Shown here piece by piece: positions 28,575 through 37,436 of a DNA stretch of 64,000 nt. The stretch comes from JAIOQJ01 sp963718635. GTDB lineage: Bacteria > Planctomycetota > Planctomycetia > Gemmatales > Gemmataceae. The translations under genes were made by a program, and so were the position numbers. The stretch spans positions 6,138,001-6,202,000 of the forward strand of contig OY970367.1 in assembly GCA_963718635.1 (NCBI GenBank), given 5' to 3'. Position 1 is the first letter of the stretch. Every line of letters begins with the position of its first letter. Below the pieces are notes generated by a model. It saw only the letters and a program-made list of their open reading frames with translations, ran no database searches and had not been told where the DNA came from.

Positions 28575-28830
28575 GATTTCGTGAGCGGCATCATCTATCC
28601 TCGAAGTAGCAACGTTGCCTTCAAGTGTGAACTGTTTAAGGTCAGCAGTCTGAACCTGAATACGATCGTTCAAAGTGAAAACGTTTTCACGCGACTTTTA
28701 ACGGTGGCTCTGAGAAACCTACCGCGTTCCACTTGCCTAATCTTTCGACTGCGAACCGTTCGAAGTCGTAACGTTACTACTTCGAGTGTGACCCGTTCAC
28801 ATTTTCATGCATCTGAATTCACACCTGCAA
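28575..28830. promoter_or_regulatory. Region dense in GAAC/GTTC dyads
   Basis: Contains a perfect 16-bp palindrome (GTGAAAACGTTTTCAC, 28675-28690) and a string of GAAC and GTTC half-sites. GCGAACCGTTCGAAGT at 28751-28766 is nearly identical to GCGAACTGTTCGAAGT at 34972-34987, just before an RND adaptor gene. It may be an operator array or the remains of a promoter from a lost gene; no intact plus-strand gene follows. Confidence 0.4.
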
Positions 28831-28994
28831 CGTATCAGGATGGCTTGGGTTAAGGTGGAGTCATTCCGCAAGATAGACTCGTCAGAACGACGAACTATTG
28901 ACCGTTGAGCGTTTGTTATTTCTCCCATTCGGTAAACCGACCTCCCGCATTCCACATTTCTGACGCGCGTTTTCCCACGATTTTCTCGCATTCT

Positions 28995-29020
28995 CGCTTC
29001 TGGAAATATTTCCAGAAGCG
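28995..29020 (+). repeat. Dispersed palindrome family, copy 1
   Basis: Perfect 26-bp palindrome centred on GGAAATATTTCC (arms CGCTTCTGG/CCAGAAGCG), preceded 15-30 bases upstream by TTTTCCCACGA. Confidence 0.9.
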
Positions 29021-29135
29021 TCGCCCGTCCGAGTTAGGAAGGTTTCCTGTCCCGGAGTGACTTACCGAGTAAACCATTTTGCAAAAAGCGCCTTTTCGAA
29101 AAACTTTTGTTCGTTTTCCCACGATTTAATTGGAA

Positions 29136-29167
29136 AGTGCCTTCTGGAAATATTTCCAGAAGGCACT
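29136..29167 (+). repeat. Dispersed palindrome family, copy 2
   Basis: Perfect 32-bp palindrome (AGTGCCTTCTGG ... CCAGAAGGCACT) with the conserved upstream block TTTTCCCACGATTTAATTGG. Confidence 0.9.
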
Positions 29168-29340
29168 CTGCTTTTCAATTTTCAATGGGGCCTCACGAAG
29201 AATTCACTTTTACAAGAATCAATTCAACCAGTGCCGCGGTTTCAAGTTGACTATGTACGTTCAAGATCGGCTCCGAAACTATTTTCAACAAAATGCAAAA
29301 GCGCGAAAGTTTTGTCTGTTTTTCCACGATTTAATTGGAA

Positions 29341-29371
29341 AGTGCCTTCCGGAAATATTTCGGAAGGCACT
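29341..29371 (+). repeat. Dispersed palindrome family, copy 3
   Basis: 31-bp palindrome with one missing C in the right arm (AGTGCCTTCCGG ... CGGAAGGCACT), again after TTTCCACGATTTAATTGG. Confidence 0.88.
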
Positions 29372-29420
29372 CTGCTTTTAGCCGTCTACTTAAGCGGACG
29401 CGCAGGCGACGCAGTAAGGC

Positions 29421-29560
29421 CCAACAGGCCGGGAGGCCTGTTGCCACGTCCACACCGTAGCCACAGGCCTGCCGACGTGTGGGATCTATAACCGATTGTT
29501 CACCCAATTCGGCTCGCCTAAACCCAAACAGTCGCCACAGGCCTGTCAGCCTGTTACGCT
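29421..29560. repeat. ACAGGCC/GGCCTGT repeat cluster
   Basis: Inverted copies such as AACAGGCCGGGAGGCCTGTT (29423-29442) and further CAGGCCTG elements near 29465 and 29537. A related copy is at 61449-61489. Confidence 0.65.
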
Positions 29561-29609
29561 TCATACTACATACTAACTTAGGGGCGTCAAAATCGGAAAT
29601 GGTTTTTTA

Positions 29610-29736
29610 ACCTACGAGAACGCTAGCCACCTGACGTGGGTCGGGCAGTTCGTGGGCGGCAGCTGGAACTTGCGCATCGACTACACCTACGATGTCTACG
29701 GCAATCGGCTGAGCCGAACGGACTACAAGGCAGCTT
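29610..29736 (+). pseudogene. RHS/YD-repeat protein fragment
   Basis: Translates as TYENASHLTWVGQFVGG, then SWNLRIDYTYDVYGNRL, which carries the YD-repeat signature of RHS/toxin-delivery proteins. No start, and the frame degenerates soon after RTDYK. A remnant of a much larger gene. Confidence 0.65.
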
Positions 29737-29908
29737 GGCCGTCGTTGCCGTGGCGACGATCAGCGCGTCCGTCGCGAGAAGCGTTGCGACCTTGAACCAC
29801 GGCAACTATCATAAAACTTACCAAACACGGGGAAGATCCGGAAGAGACAAGAGAAGAGGAAAGGGTCGATAGTCGAATGGCCCTTCTCTGCACAAGTTTG
29901 CGTCAACC

Positions 29909-30349
29909 GTGAAAAATCGCCCGAGCGTGAACATGAACGTGAGAATAAGATCGATCAGTCAGGCGATAAGCAAGGCTCTTCACGTTTTGGGTCGCCGCCG
30001 TAACGTCTTAATCGGTTCAATCGCGCTGACCTTATTGTATTTTTTTTGCTTCTACTATCTGTTAGTCATTGACCAGACAGTCTATTACCTTTCCACATAT
30101 CGTTCGGATAGCCCGGTTGAAACGTATCCCGATTGTCCTAGCAAGTTTCTTGAAACAGTGTTTGTTCCGGCGCTTCATCTTGACAAAGTTCTCAGGCCAT
30201 CAAAATGGCAGTGGGAGCTCTATAGAAAGAGACGGGTTCTTCTTGAAGATCCTGAACTTGACGACCAACCCTTCCAAAATCCACAGCAAGAAAGCATCCC
30301 TCGTGAGAGCCTTCCATATCGGATTGAATGGGTGCGACAAGAACGGTGA
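29909..30349 (+). CDS. Hypothetical single-pass membrane protein
   Basis: Up to 146 residues from GTG at 29909, or 138 from the ATG at 29933. One membrane helix (VLIGSIALTLLYFFCFYYLL) and a periplasmic tail with FVPALHLDKVLRPSKW, a pattern seen in small hypothetical proteins with a conserved Pro-Leu-Asp-Arg-Pro-Trp motif. No function can be assigned. Confidence 0.5.
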   Translation: MKNRPSVNMNVRIRSISQAISKALHVLGRRRNVLIGSIALTLLYFFCFYYLLVIDQTVYYLSTYRSDSPVETYPDCPSKFLETVFVPALHLDKVLRPSKWQWELYRKRRVLLEDPELDDQPFQNPQQESIPRESLPYRIEWVRQER

Positions 30350-30474
30350 TAGGGGCTGACGGAAGGCTAAAAGGCGTGGGGAAGCATTCAGAATGGATCC
30401 TGGAAATGGTTTCTTTTCCAAAGCATTATGAGTGAATATGCAGTAGTTTATAAATCGGCCTGCCGGAGACCGGT

Positions 30475-31587
30475 ATGAGCAAGCCACCGAAGCGACGCGT
30501 CAAAAAATCTCCCGTGACGCCGGTGTCGGATTCGGTAACAGAATTCGACGCGGTTCTCAGCTTGATCGATTCCGCGCGGCTTCAGGTTGCCGCGACCGTG
30601 AACACGACCTTGATTGGTCTCTACTGGAAGATAGGCGAATTCATTAGTGGGAAGATCGCGGCGGTAAGCTGGGGGCAAGGCACAGTTGCAGCTTTGGCGG
30701 CGCACATTCAACGAAAACAGCCGAACACGCGTGGCTTCTCCGCTCAAAATCTTTGGCGTATGCGCCAGTTTTTCGAAACATATCGCGGTTTGCAAGTCCT
30801 CGCGACACTGTCGAGAGAATTGCCTTGGAGTCACAACCTCGCGATCTTAAGTCGTTCCAAGCGGGATGAAGAGCGCGAATTTCATCTTCGCGTCGCCGCC
30901 CGCGAGCGTTGGTCATTTCGGGAACTTCAGAGGCAATTGAATGGCACACTGTTCGAGCGGACCGTGCTCTCGCCAGCAAAACTCTCAACACCGTTGAGAG
31001 AAGTCCACCCGGAGGCGGCAACGGTCTTCAAGGACTCCTACCTCGTGGAATTCCTGCAGCTTCCTGCAGAACATTCAGAGGCCGATCTGCAGGCGGCTTT
31101 AGTGGAAAGGCTCAAGACATTCTTGATCGAATTGGGCCGGGATTTCTGCTTTGCCGGAAGCCAGTATCCGTTGCAGGTGGGCAGTCGCGACTTTTTCGTC
31201 GATTTACTGTTTTTTCATCGCGGGCTGAACTGTCTTGTCGCCTTCGATCTCAAAATCGAAGAATTCCAACCCGAGCATCTTGGAAAAATGGAGTTCTATC
31301 TCGAAGCTCTCGACCGGGATGTTCGCAAGTCACATGAAGGTCCGTCGATCGGGGTCATTCTCTGTGCCACCAAGAATCACGAGGTTGTCGAATACGCCTT
31401 GAGCCGGGCCGCTTCGCCGACTCTCGTCGCCGAATATCATCGTTGTCTGCCAGAAAAGAAACTCTTACAAGCCAAGCTCCATGAGTTCTATACGCTCGCC
31501 GAGCAACAAGCTAAAGCACCTGGCCTTGCGGATCACCCCAAATCATCCGGTCGAAATGAAAAACCGGCTAGAGTACGACCGAAGTGA
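30475..31587 (+). CDS. YhcG/DUF1016-type PDDEXK nuclease
   Basis: 370 residues. The N-terminal DUF1016 helical region (LYWKIGEFIS, GFSAQNLWRMRQFFETY, LPWSHNLAIL) is followed by the YhcG PD-(D/E)XK domain: FVDLLFFHRGLNCLVAFDLK contains the D...D-x-K active-site pattern, and GVILCATKN is the later conserved strand. The family accompanies restriction-modification and phage-defence genes. GGAG lies 6 bases before the ATG. It is followed by a hairpin terminator and then an AIPR-like gene. Confidence 0.88.
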   Translation: MSKPPKRRVKKSPVTPVSDSVTEFDAVLSLIDSARLQVAATVNTTLIGLYWKIGEFISGKIAAVSWGQGTVAALAAHIQRKQPNTRGFSAQNLWRMRQFFETYRGLQVLATLSRELPWSHNLAILSRSKRDEEREFHLRVAARERWSFRELQRQLNGTLFERTVLSPAKLSTPLREVHPEAATVFKDSYLVEFLQLPAEHSEADLQAALVERLKTFLIELGRDFCFAGSQYPLQVGSRDFFVDLLFFHRGLNCLVAFDLKIEEFQPEHLGKMEFYLEALDRDVRKSHEGPSIGVILCATKNHEVVEYALSRAASPTLVAEYHRCLPEKKLLQAKLHEFYTLAEQQAKAPGLADHPKSSGRNEKPARVRPK

Positions 31588-31727
31588 CCACATTTGCGCG
31601 AAAGGAAAGATGGACAGAAACAATATGAAACAGTTTGGACTCTTCTGAATATTCCCTGTCAAAATCTACAACATATTGCAAAGCATAGATTCTTCTGATT
31701 ATTTCCTAACCAAATCTACGATGTCCA
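31588..31727. other. Repeat-bearing AT-rich intergenic segment
   Basis: Two imperfect copies of a 45-50 base unit (GACTCTTCTGAATATTCCCTG then AAATCTACAACAT; GATTCTTCTGATTATTTCCTAA-type then AAATCTACGATG) precede the terminator. Together with the terminator and the short leader, the whole gap to the AIPR-like gene is 416 bp without a supported gene. Confidence 0.55.
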
Positions 31728-31785
31728 GGATAGCGTAGATTTTTCACGGGAAATTAGTCCGAAAATCAACGCTGTGTCCTTTTTT
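31728..31785 (+). terminator. Rho-independent-like terminator after the DUF1016 gene
   Basis: Arms GGATAGCGTAGATTTT (31728-31743) and AAAATCAACGCTGTGTCC (31762-31779) pair imperfectly and are followed by six T residues. A related hairpin ends the next gene. Confidence 0.55.
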
Positions 31786-32003
31786 GATTTTTTTTCATCC
31801 GTAGGCTAGTCGTGCCCTCCGCGACTCTCTAAGATCCATTGGGCGACTGGAAAGTCGCTCGTGAGAATCCGGAGTGGATTCTGGCCACATGCTTCTGGAT
31901 GGAAGCAAGCCTGCAGACACCCGGTAGGGTTGCTCAGCAGTGTTCACCTCGTGTGGCCGGTCTTCAACTCCGATCAGTAGACACACTGTTTCAGGAGACA
32001 GAC

Positions 32004-33443
32004 ATGGCCGCCACCTCAGCTATACCCTTTATCATTCGCTTTGCCGACGCTGCTGTTCAGCCGACGAAGGTGCCTGAGGACGGCACCTGCAACGTCCTCC
32101 GCGTTGTCGGTACGGTCGAGATGAAACACCTTCTGCCGCTCTTCCACGAGTCCGCACTCGATCCAAATCCCCGCTCGGCTCGCGTCAATCGGGTGACCGC
32201 CGACGTACTGAGGTCGTTGGACTCAACGCCGGAACTGTTCGCAAACAAGTCCAAGGGAATCTTGCTGGGCACCTCCAAGTTCGAGGCACTTCAACGGAAT
32301 CGCTACCGAATCTCGTTCGAGGATCCGCAGGTCGAGGGCATTCTCGACGGCGGGCACAACATGCTCGCAATCGGACTCTTCATGCTTCGTGACTTGATGG
32401 AAGAACGAGAACTCAAACGAGTGAAGTCGTGGGACGACCTTCTAGATGTCTGGCCAAAATACAAGGAGCATCTGGAGGCGAAGAAGGAGGAGTACAACGT
32501 GCTCGTGCCTGTGGAAATGCTCGTCCCGGCTCGAAGTGACGGCGAAACCATCGACGCCTTTCACTCCGCACTTGTCGACATTTGTTCGGCTCGCAATAAC
32601 AACGTCCAACTTCCCAACGAGGCCGCAGCCAACAAGAAGGGCTTTTTCGACGAACTCAAGGCTCAAGTGCCAGAGAGCATCGCACAGCGAACCGAGTGGC
32701 GTCCCAACACTTGGGAAGACGAAACCGAAGAGCGTCCTGTCAAACCACGCGATCTCGTCGCCTTGGCTTGGATCCCGCTCAACCTGCTCAGCGACCGGGA
32801 TGGGTTGCCCGAAAAGTTAAGTGTTTCGCCGCAGAACATCTATCGCAACAAAGGGGAATGCCAGAGACTGTTCGAAACTCTAATGGGAAATGTGCGCGTG
32901 ACGGAGAAGACAGAAGCGTCACGTCACGAGCTCGTTCATGAAGGGGTCCGGAGCGCGTTCAAGATTGCTGGAGACCTGCCCGAACTCTACGACCTCATCT
33001 ACGAAGAGTTCCCAGATGCATACAACGCTCACAACAAGCGGTTTCGTGCGAACCCAATCGTGAAGCTTTACGATCCTGAGGGGCGACAAAGTGCACGGGC
33101 GGCCTACAAAGACCTTACCGGCTTTACTGCCACTGAGCCGCTGACCCCATTCATGCGTCGACCAGTGCATGCAAAACCCGGTTTGAAGCCGTGCAGCTAC
33201 CCTGAGGGACTGATTGTGCCACTCGTGTACGGCTTGCAGGGCCTGATGGAAGTGATCAAGGGCAAGGTCCGGTGGGCGGTCGATAATCCGTCGGCCTTCG
33301 TTCTTAAGACCTTGCCCGAGATCGCAGGTGCTTACGCGCTCGTTCTCGAAATGGCAAAATGGGATCCGCAGAAAATCGCCAAGAATCCCGCATCGCACGA
33401 ATTTGCGGTCAAGCAGTTCCGCGGTGCGCTCCGCACAAGTTAA
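32004..33443 (+). CDS. AIPR-like abortive infection protein
   Basis: 479 residues. GILDGGHNMLAIGLF resembles the VDG-(G/Q)-H/Q core of AIPR-family phage-resistance proteins, LFANKSKGILLG the preceding N-x-G-I strand, and ICSARNNNVQLPNEAAA the R-N-x(3)-V motif. The family is linked to abortive infection and often sits in defence islands. The start is the ATG with AGGAGA 5 bases upstream, not the longer in-frame reading to 31839. It is bracketed by two related hairpin terminators, so it is a self-contained unit between a DUF1016 nuclease and TA genes. Confidence 0.6.
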   Translation: MAATSAIPFIIRFADAAVQPTKVPEDGTCNVLRVVGTVEMKHLLPLFHESALDPNPRSARVNRVTADVLRSLDSTPELFANKSKGILLGTSKFEALQRNRYRISFEDPQVEGILDGGHNMLAIGLFMLRDLMEERELKRVKSWDDLLDVWPKYKEHLEAKKEEYNVLVPVEMLVPARSDGETIDAFHSALVDICSARNNNVQLPNEAAANKKGFFDELKAQVPESIAQRTEWRPNTWEDETEERPVKPRDLVALAWIPLNLLSDRDGLPEKLSVSPQNIYRNKGECQRLFETLMGNVRVTEKTEASRHELVHEGVRSAFKIAGDLPELYDLIYEEFPDAYNAHNKRFRANPIVKLYDPEGRQSARAAYKDLTGFTATEPLTPFMRRPVHAKPGLKPCSYPEGLIVPLVYGLQGLMEVIKGKVRWAVDNPSAFVLKTLPEIAGAYALVLEMAKWDPQKIAKNPASHEFAVKQFRGALRTS

Positions 33444-33508
33444 TTGCGGAAAAGCAAGAAACGGACAGCACAACGCTGCCGAGGCCAAAAAAGGAGGGGA
33501 AAAAAGCT

Positions 33509-33561
33509 GGACAGCGTGGATTTACTCGTAACAGATCAAAAAAATCTACACTGTCCTTTTT
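33509..33561 (+). terminator. Rho-independent-like terminator after the AIPR-like gene
   Basis: Arms GGACAGCGTGGATTT (33509-33523) and AAATCTACACTGTCC (33542-33556) pair at 13 of 15 positions, followed by five T residues. Confidence 0.65.
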
Positions 33562-33634
33562 CTCTGCTTTCCTTTTCTTTAACTCTACGCACCAATCATA
33601 TGTCCATCGTCTGCCTTAAGATGTCTTTGACTTT

Positions 33635-34160
33635 TTACCCCCCAAACCTGACACAATCGTAAACATCCGCCAATAGAAGCGTGAAATTGATCGGGGCAAT
33701 TTCAACGGCCGACTGCAGCCCTTCGATTTGGCGTTCCGACCAGGTTCCATCGACTTGCTTGCTGAAGTGATCGACGCGTGGTTGGTCCTGAAAGACGAGC
33801 AGATAGTCGCGAAGAGTTCGATTCCAGACGTGATAGCGGGTGAACTTCTCGCCACGATCGGAGTCTTCCGTAGTGGCCGAAAGCACTTTGAAGATGGCGA
33901 TGGGATTCAAAACACGTCTTTCTGGCTACCGTGATATTTGAATTCGACGCAGACGACATCTACATCGGGATACGAATACATGCCGCTTGAGCTGAGGTGC
34001 AGTTTAGGAACTGGTCCGCTTCGGCAATAAAAAGGTGACAGCGCAGTTCGGCGGATTGGTCGCGACGAATATCTACACGGTTGCCTTTGTTCGCCGCCTC
34101 GATTGCGATGAAATAATGAATGCATAAATGTGGATTGTCTGATAAGATGACGGAAAAGTG
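33635..34160 (-). pseudogene. Uma2-family (PDDEXK) endonuclease remnant
   Basis: The last 91 codons (33635-33910) read NPIAIFKVLSATTEDSDRG, EKFTRYHVW and YLLVFQDQPRVD, the C-terminal half of Uma2/DUF820 proteins. Upstream, MYSYPDVDVVC (around 33950-33980) is the conserved Y-P-D-V active-site strand in another frame, and the N-terminal third is scattered over frames up to about 34160. Decayed or heavily frameshifted. Confidence 0.7.
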
Positions 34161-34177
34161 CCAACAGGAGATAAATA

Positions 34178-34486
34178 ATGAGCTTGGTGGAAACCGTGAT
34201 GGTAGGGACGATTCAGTCTGACGGAACGCTGGTACTGGACGAAGCGACAAACATGCCGGCCGGCCGAGTTACCGTTATCCTGCGGGAGCAGCCCCATGCG
34301 AGACAGGAAACGGAGGACTGGTTTCAGCACCTTAAGCGCATGCGCACGAATCGCGAGGCAGCGGGCTATCCCTTCATGGACGAGGCAGAATCGGCCTCGT
34401 ATATCGAGTCGTTGCGTCAAGGTGATTGCATCGACGACTTGCTTCGCGACGCGGCCCTCCAATGCCAAACTTCGAGCGGCTCATAA
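34178..34486 (+). CDS. Antitoxin-like protein of a PIN toxin-antitoxin pair
   Basis: 102 residues. The N-terminus (VGTIQSDGTLVLDEATNMPAG) is the beta-hairpin style seen in antitoxins and DUF104-like proteins that precede PIN toxins; the remainder is helical and charged. GGAG lies 7 bases before the ATG. Its stop overlaps the toxin ATG by one base (TAATG). The gene would neutralise the PIN nuclease and probably autoregulate the pair. Confidence 0.65.
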   Translation: MSLVETVMVGTIQSDGTLVLDEATNMPAGRVTVILREQPHARQETEDWFQHLKRMRTNREAAGYPFMDEAESASYIESLRQGDCIDDLLRDAALQCQTSSGS

Positions 34487-34885
34487 TGCTGATTTATTGC
34501 GATAGTGTGATATTAATCTATTTCCTCGACGCGGTAGGCCCGTTAAATTTGCGAGCGACTGCGCATGGCCGCGCTGCACACTTCAAACGACACTGCTGCA
34601 TTCAGCGACTTGAGTCGCCTGGAATGCCGAGTCAAGCCTTTACGGCTTGGCGACATTGAGACTCTTGCTGATTTCAACGCCTTCTTCGCGCGTGCGGATG
34701 TTACTTTGGCGCTCATCACGACGGCTGTATTTGACCGGGCTACCAGGATCCGCGCCAAATACAACTTCAAGTTGGGCGATTCACTGCATTTGGCCGCAGC
34801 GGTTGAATCTGGGTGTGATCGCTTTCTGACCAATGACCTTCGCCTGTCGGCATTCACGGATATTTCCGTCGAAGTGCTGCCTTGA
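34486..34885 (+). CDS. PIN-domain toxin (VapC-like), frameshifted
   Basis: About 133 residues. MLIYCDSVILIYFLD gives the first active-site Asp; a net +1 shift near 34556 leads to SDLSRLECRVKPLR (second acidic residue), then KYNFKLGDSLHLAAAVESG and FLTNDLRL (third and fourth acidic residues). All four positions expected of a PIN ribonuclease are present once joined. The break may be an assembly indel. Confidence 0.7.
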
Positions 34886-34938
34886 GCGAATGAATTCCAA
34901 TACATTATTGCGACCATCGTTTCCCGGGCGCGCACTCG

Positions 34939-34957
34939 ACTGTAAACGGTTTACAGT
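34939..34957 (+). promoter_or_regulatory. Operator-like perfect dyad upstream of the RND adaptor
   Basis: A 19-bp perfect dyad (ACTGTAAAC-G-GTTTACAGT) lies 56 bp before the adaptor ATG. A GAAC/GTTC element (GCGAACTGTTCGAAGT) follows at 34972-34987. The pair looks like regulator binding sites; no regulator gene is adjacent. Confidence 0.5.
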
Positions 34958-35012
34958 GTTTGAACCTAACGGCGAACTGTTCGAAGTGTGTTAGTTTGAG
35001 GAAGGGCGTCCT

Positions 35013-36431
35013 ATGAGACCGGCTATTCAGACCGAGTCGAAACGTTGGCTGGGGATGCTGCCAACTGCAGTTGTGCTCGCGATACTGGCCACTGTTGGTT
35101 ACGTTGGCCATCGGCATCATTGGCAATGGGATGAGAAGGCCGAGGCGAAAGGAACGGAAAAGAAAGAGGCTGACAACGATGAGCCGACAGCTGTTGACGA
35201 GGGGTCGCTCGGCTATTCCTCGTTTGATCCCGCGATGCCGCTCACGCATAGCCCAGCCAACTGCAAATACGATAAGAAAGACATTACGTTCAAAGACGCA
35301 GAAGCGTTGCAGCGGGCGGGCATATTTACCGGTAAAGTGGGCAAGCAGACGATCGACGACGTGTTGACCGTGACCGCTTCCGTCGACCACGACCCGACCC
35401 GGGTAGCTCGCCTTGCAGCGCGCACGAGCGGTATTATCTGGCGCATCGACAAAAAGGAGGGCGACGATGTTAAGCCTAACGAGTTGTTGGCCATCGTCGA
35501 ATCGGGCGAAGTCGGCAAAGCCAAATCCGCATTCTTCCAAGCGAAAGTGCAAGTCGATCTAAAAGAGCAGGTCCGCAGCCGGCTGCAAGCAGGCATCAGT
35601 TCCGATCGAGTGATTCTCGAGGCCGACGCTGCGATGCGCGAGGCACGCTTGCAGTTACAGACCGCATATCAATCCCTCATCAACCTCGGTTTGAAAATCT
35701 CGATTGCCGATGCGGAAAAAGCAAGTGATACGGAACTGCTGCAACGCCTACAGTTTCTGGGACTGGAGAAGGAACTTGGCTCGGCGATGCAAGGCGAAGC
35801 TACCAACAACCTCATTGCGATCCGCAACCCGCTGATGGCGGACAAAAGCGATGTGCTGCAGCGCGAAGGCGTTGCCGGCGAAGCCGTGGCGGCTGGTCAA
35901 ATGATCTTCACTGTCGGCGACTGCCGGCAGATGCTGCTCTCTCTCGATATCCGCCAGGAGGATCAGCAGCGCGTAAAGCGAGACCAGATTGTCCGCTTTC
36001 GCGCGGATGGCCTGAAGGGCGAGCCGATCGTTACTAAAATTGATCGAATCTCGCACGACCTCGATCCGAAAACCCGTGTTTTGAAGGCACGAGCGTTCGT
36101 CAATAACCTTAACCACCAACTAAAAGCACACGTTTTTGGCACGGCTGAAATCGTGCTGCGCGCGGAGACGTCTGTTTTGACAATCCCCGAAGAGGCGATT
36201 CAATGGGAAGGATGCAGTCATATCGTTTTCATTCTGGAAAAAAAAGAGGGGAAGAAAGAAGACAACAAAGAGATTGTCTTTGAAACCCGCCGAGTCAAAC
36301 TGGGCGCCCGTCGTGAAGGCTACGTTGAAGTAACGGAAGGACTCAAAGAAGGAGACACGATCGCAATCTTGGGCAGCCATGTGCTTAAGTCCGTATTGTT
36401 CAAAGATCGGCTCGGCTCGGCGGATGAGTGA
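35013..36431 (+). CDS. RND periplasmic adaptor (CzcB/CusB-like), orphan
   Basis: 472 residues. N-terminal helix (PTAVVLAILATVGYVGH), then a His/acidic linker, barrel-sandwich halves (AARTSGIIWRIDKKEGDDVK ... VVAGQM-like VAAGQMIFTVGD) around a coiled-coil hairpin, and beta-barrel strands (VLTIPEEAIQWEG). Such proteins link RND pumps to outer-membrane channels. No permease or channel gene follows within 20 kb on this strand. GAGG sits 12 bases before the ATG, and a dyad-rich promoter region precedes it. Confidence 0.85.
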   Translation: MRPAIQTESKRWLGMLPTAVVLAILATVGYVGHRHHWQWDEKAEAKGTEKKEADNDEPTAVDEGSLGYSSFDPAMPLTHSPANCKYDKKDITFKDAEALQRAGIFTGKVGKQTIDDVLTVTASVDHDPTRVARLAARTSGIIWRIDKKEGDDVKPNELLAIVESGEVGKAKSAFFQAKVQVDLKEQVRSRLQAGISSDRVILEADAAMREARLQLQTAYQSLINLGLKISIADAEKASDTELLQRLQFLGLEKELGSAMQGEATNNLIAIRNPLMADKSDVLQREGVAGEAVAAGQMIFTVGDCRQMLLSLDIRQEDQQRVKRDQIVRFRADGLKGEPIVTKIDRISHDLDPKTRVLKARAFVNNLNHQLKAHVFGTAEIVLRAETSVLTIPEEAIQWEGCSHIVFILEKKEGKKEDNKEIVFETRRVKLGARREGYVEVTEGLKEGDTIAILGSHVLKSVLFKDRLGSADE

Positions 36432-36436
36432 GCCAG

Positions 36437-36560
36437 CGCGTAGCGGAAGTCCGTGAGACTTCCGCTAGCCCTTGCGGAAGTCTGACGACTTTCACGGAAG
36501 TCTCACGACTTCCGCTACGCGAACCACGGAAGTCTGACGACTTCCGCTACGCTGTTTCCA
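36437..36560. repeat. Palindromic GGAAGTC/GACTTCC repeat cluster
   Basis: About six alternating half-elements (GTAGCGGAAGTC, GACTTCCGCTA, ACGGAAGTCTGACGACTTCC) fill the space between the adaptor and the convergent ThuA gene. A bidirectional terminator or REP role is possible. Confidence 0.75.
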
Positions 36561-36563
36561 ACA

Positions 36564-37436
36564 TCACGGCCGTGACGAAACTTTGTCGGCCGTCGGGAAG
36601 TCGTCTGGCACTTTTTGGGTTACCTTGCCCGTCGCCGCCCATTCGCAGCCGCGAGCGAAGGTTGTGCGGAAACCGACGCACTTCATCGAAACGTCGAAAT
36701 GGCCTAGCGTGGTGTGAAAGACTCTCCCTTTTTCATAATCGATCACCATCAGCTGCGGTTCATCCTCACCACTCCCTTTCTTGTCTTTGTCGGCATAGGC
36801 GGTCGCGAGCACGGTCATGTTCTTCGCAGGGCCGCGTAGGCGTTCGTATAGCTCATCCTGAGCATGCAGCCATTTTTCCGGCAGGTCTTTGACAATGGGA
36901 TGGTCCTTCTGGCGAATGACTACCAAGAACGCATGTTGCGGGCCATGGCCGCCGCCGGCGCCCTTGGAGGTTTCATCGCGAACGGTGGCGCCGTCTTTGA
37001 TGCGAATGAAAGGCCCGCTCTTTTCGTTACGGCCGCCCCAGCCGCCGATCCCGATCATCGCGTTGTATTCGGGCCATTTCGGGAAAGCATTGTCGGCAGC
37101 ATGAACCGACACGAAGCCGCCGCCTTTGGCCACGTATTCGACGAACGCGTTCTTTGTCTCTTGAGGCCATTCGGCGCCGTTATAGTTCGACACAACCACG
37201 GCATAGTCGGAAAATTTCGGGGCGAAGCCGGCCGTATCTTTCGGCGGCGAGGTGGCGACATCAACGGTAAAAAGCTTCGTCTCTTCCAGAATCTGCTTCA
37301 GAATCGGCGTTGTCGCCTTCCAGTTGTGGTTGTTCTGTCCGTCGATAATCAGAGCCTTCATCGGTTCGGCAGCAAGCGTTGTCAGTGCAAGGACACCGCA
37401 TATTACGAGCGCGAGAACCCAGCGAAATTGATGCAT
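36564..37436 (-). CDS. Exported ThuA-domain protein
   Basis: 290 residues with a signal peptide (MHQFRWVLALVICGVLAL, cleavage near LAAE). The ThuA fold (a glutamine-amidotransferase-like flavodoxin fold) is shown by ALIIDGQNNHNW, VVVSNYNGAEWPQ, GGGFVSVHAADNAF and the late VFHTTLGH. The family is tied to trehalose/sugar utilisation and is abundant in planctomycetes; the reaction is unclear. The start is the ATG with AAGGA upstream; the longer in-frame reading to 37601 is unlikely. Confidence 0.85.
   Translation of the reverse strand: MHQFRWVLALVICGVLALTTLAAEPMKALIIDGQNNHNWKATTPILKQILEETKLFTVDVATSPPKDTAGFAPKFSDYAVVVSNYNGAEWPQETKNAFVEYVAKGGGFVSVHAADNAFPKWPEYNAMIGIGGWGGRNEKSGPFIRIKDGATVRDETSKGAGGGHGPQHAFLVVIRQKDHPIVKDLPEKWLHAQDELYERLRGPAKNMTVLATAYADKDKKGSGEDEPQLMVIDYEKGRVFHTTLGHFDVSMKCVGFRTTFARGCEWAATGKVTQKVPDDFPTADKVSSRP

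Noticed and set aside
28434..28673. 79-codon minus-strand ORF upstream of the leucine-rich repeat gene
   Set aside because: TTG start without ribosome-binding site, overlaps the dyad-rich region; reads like non-coding DNA.
28995..29371. Possible CRISPR array from three similar palindromic units
   Set aside because: Units are 141 and 205 bp apart, vary in sequence, and the same units recur singly elsewhere; a dispersed repeat, no cas genes.
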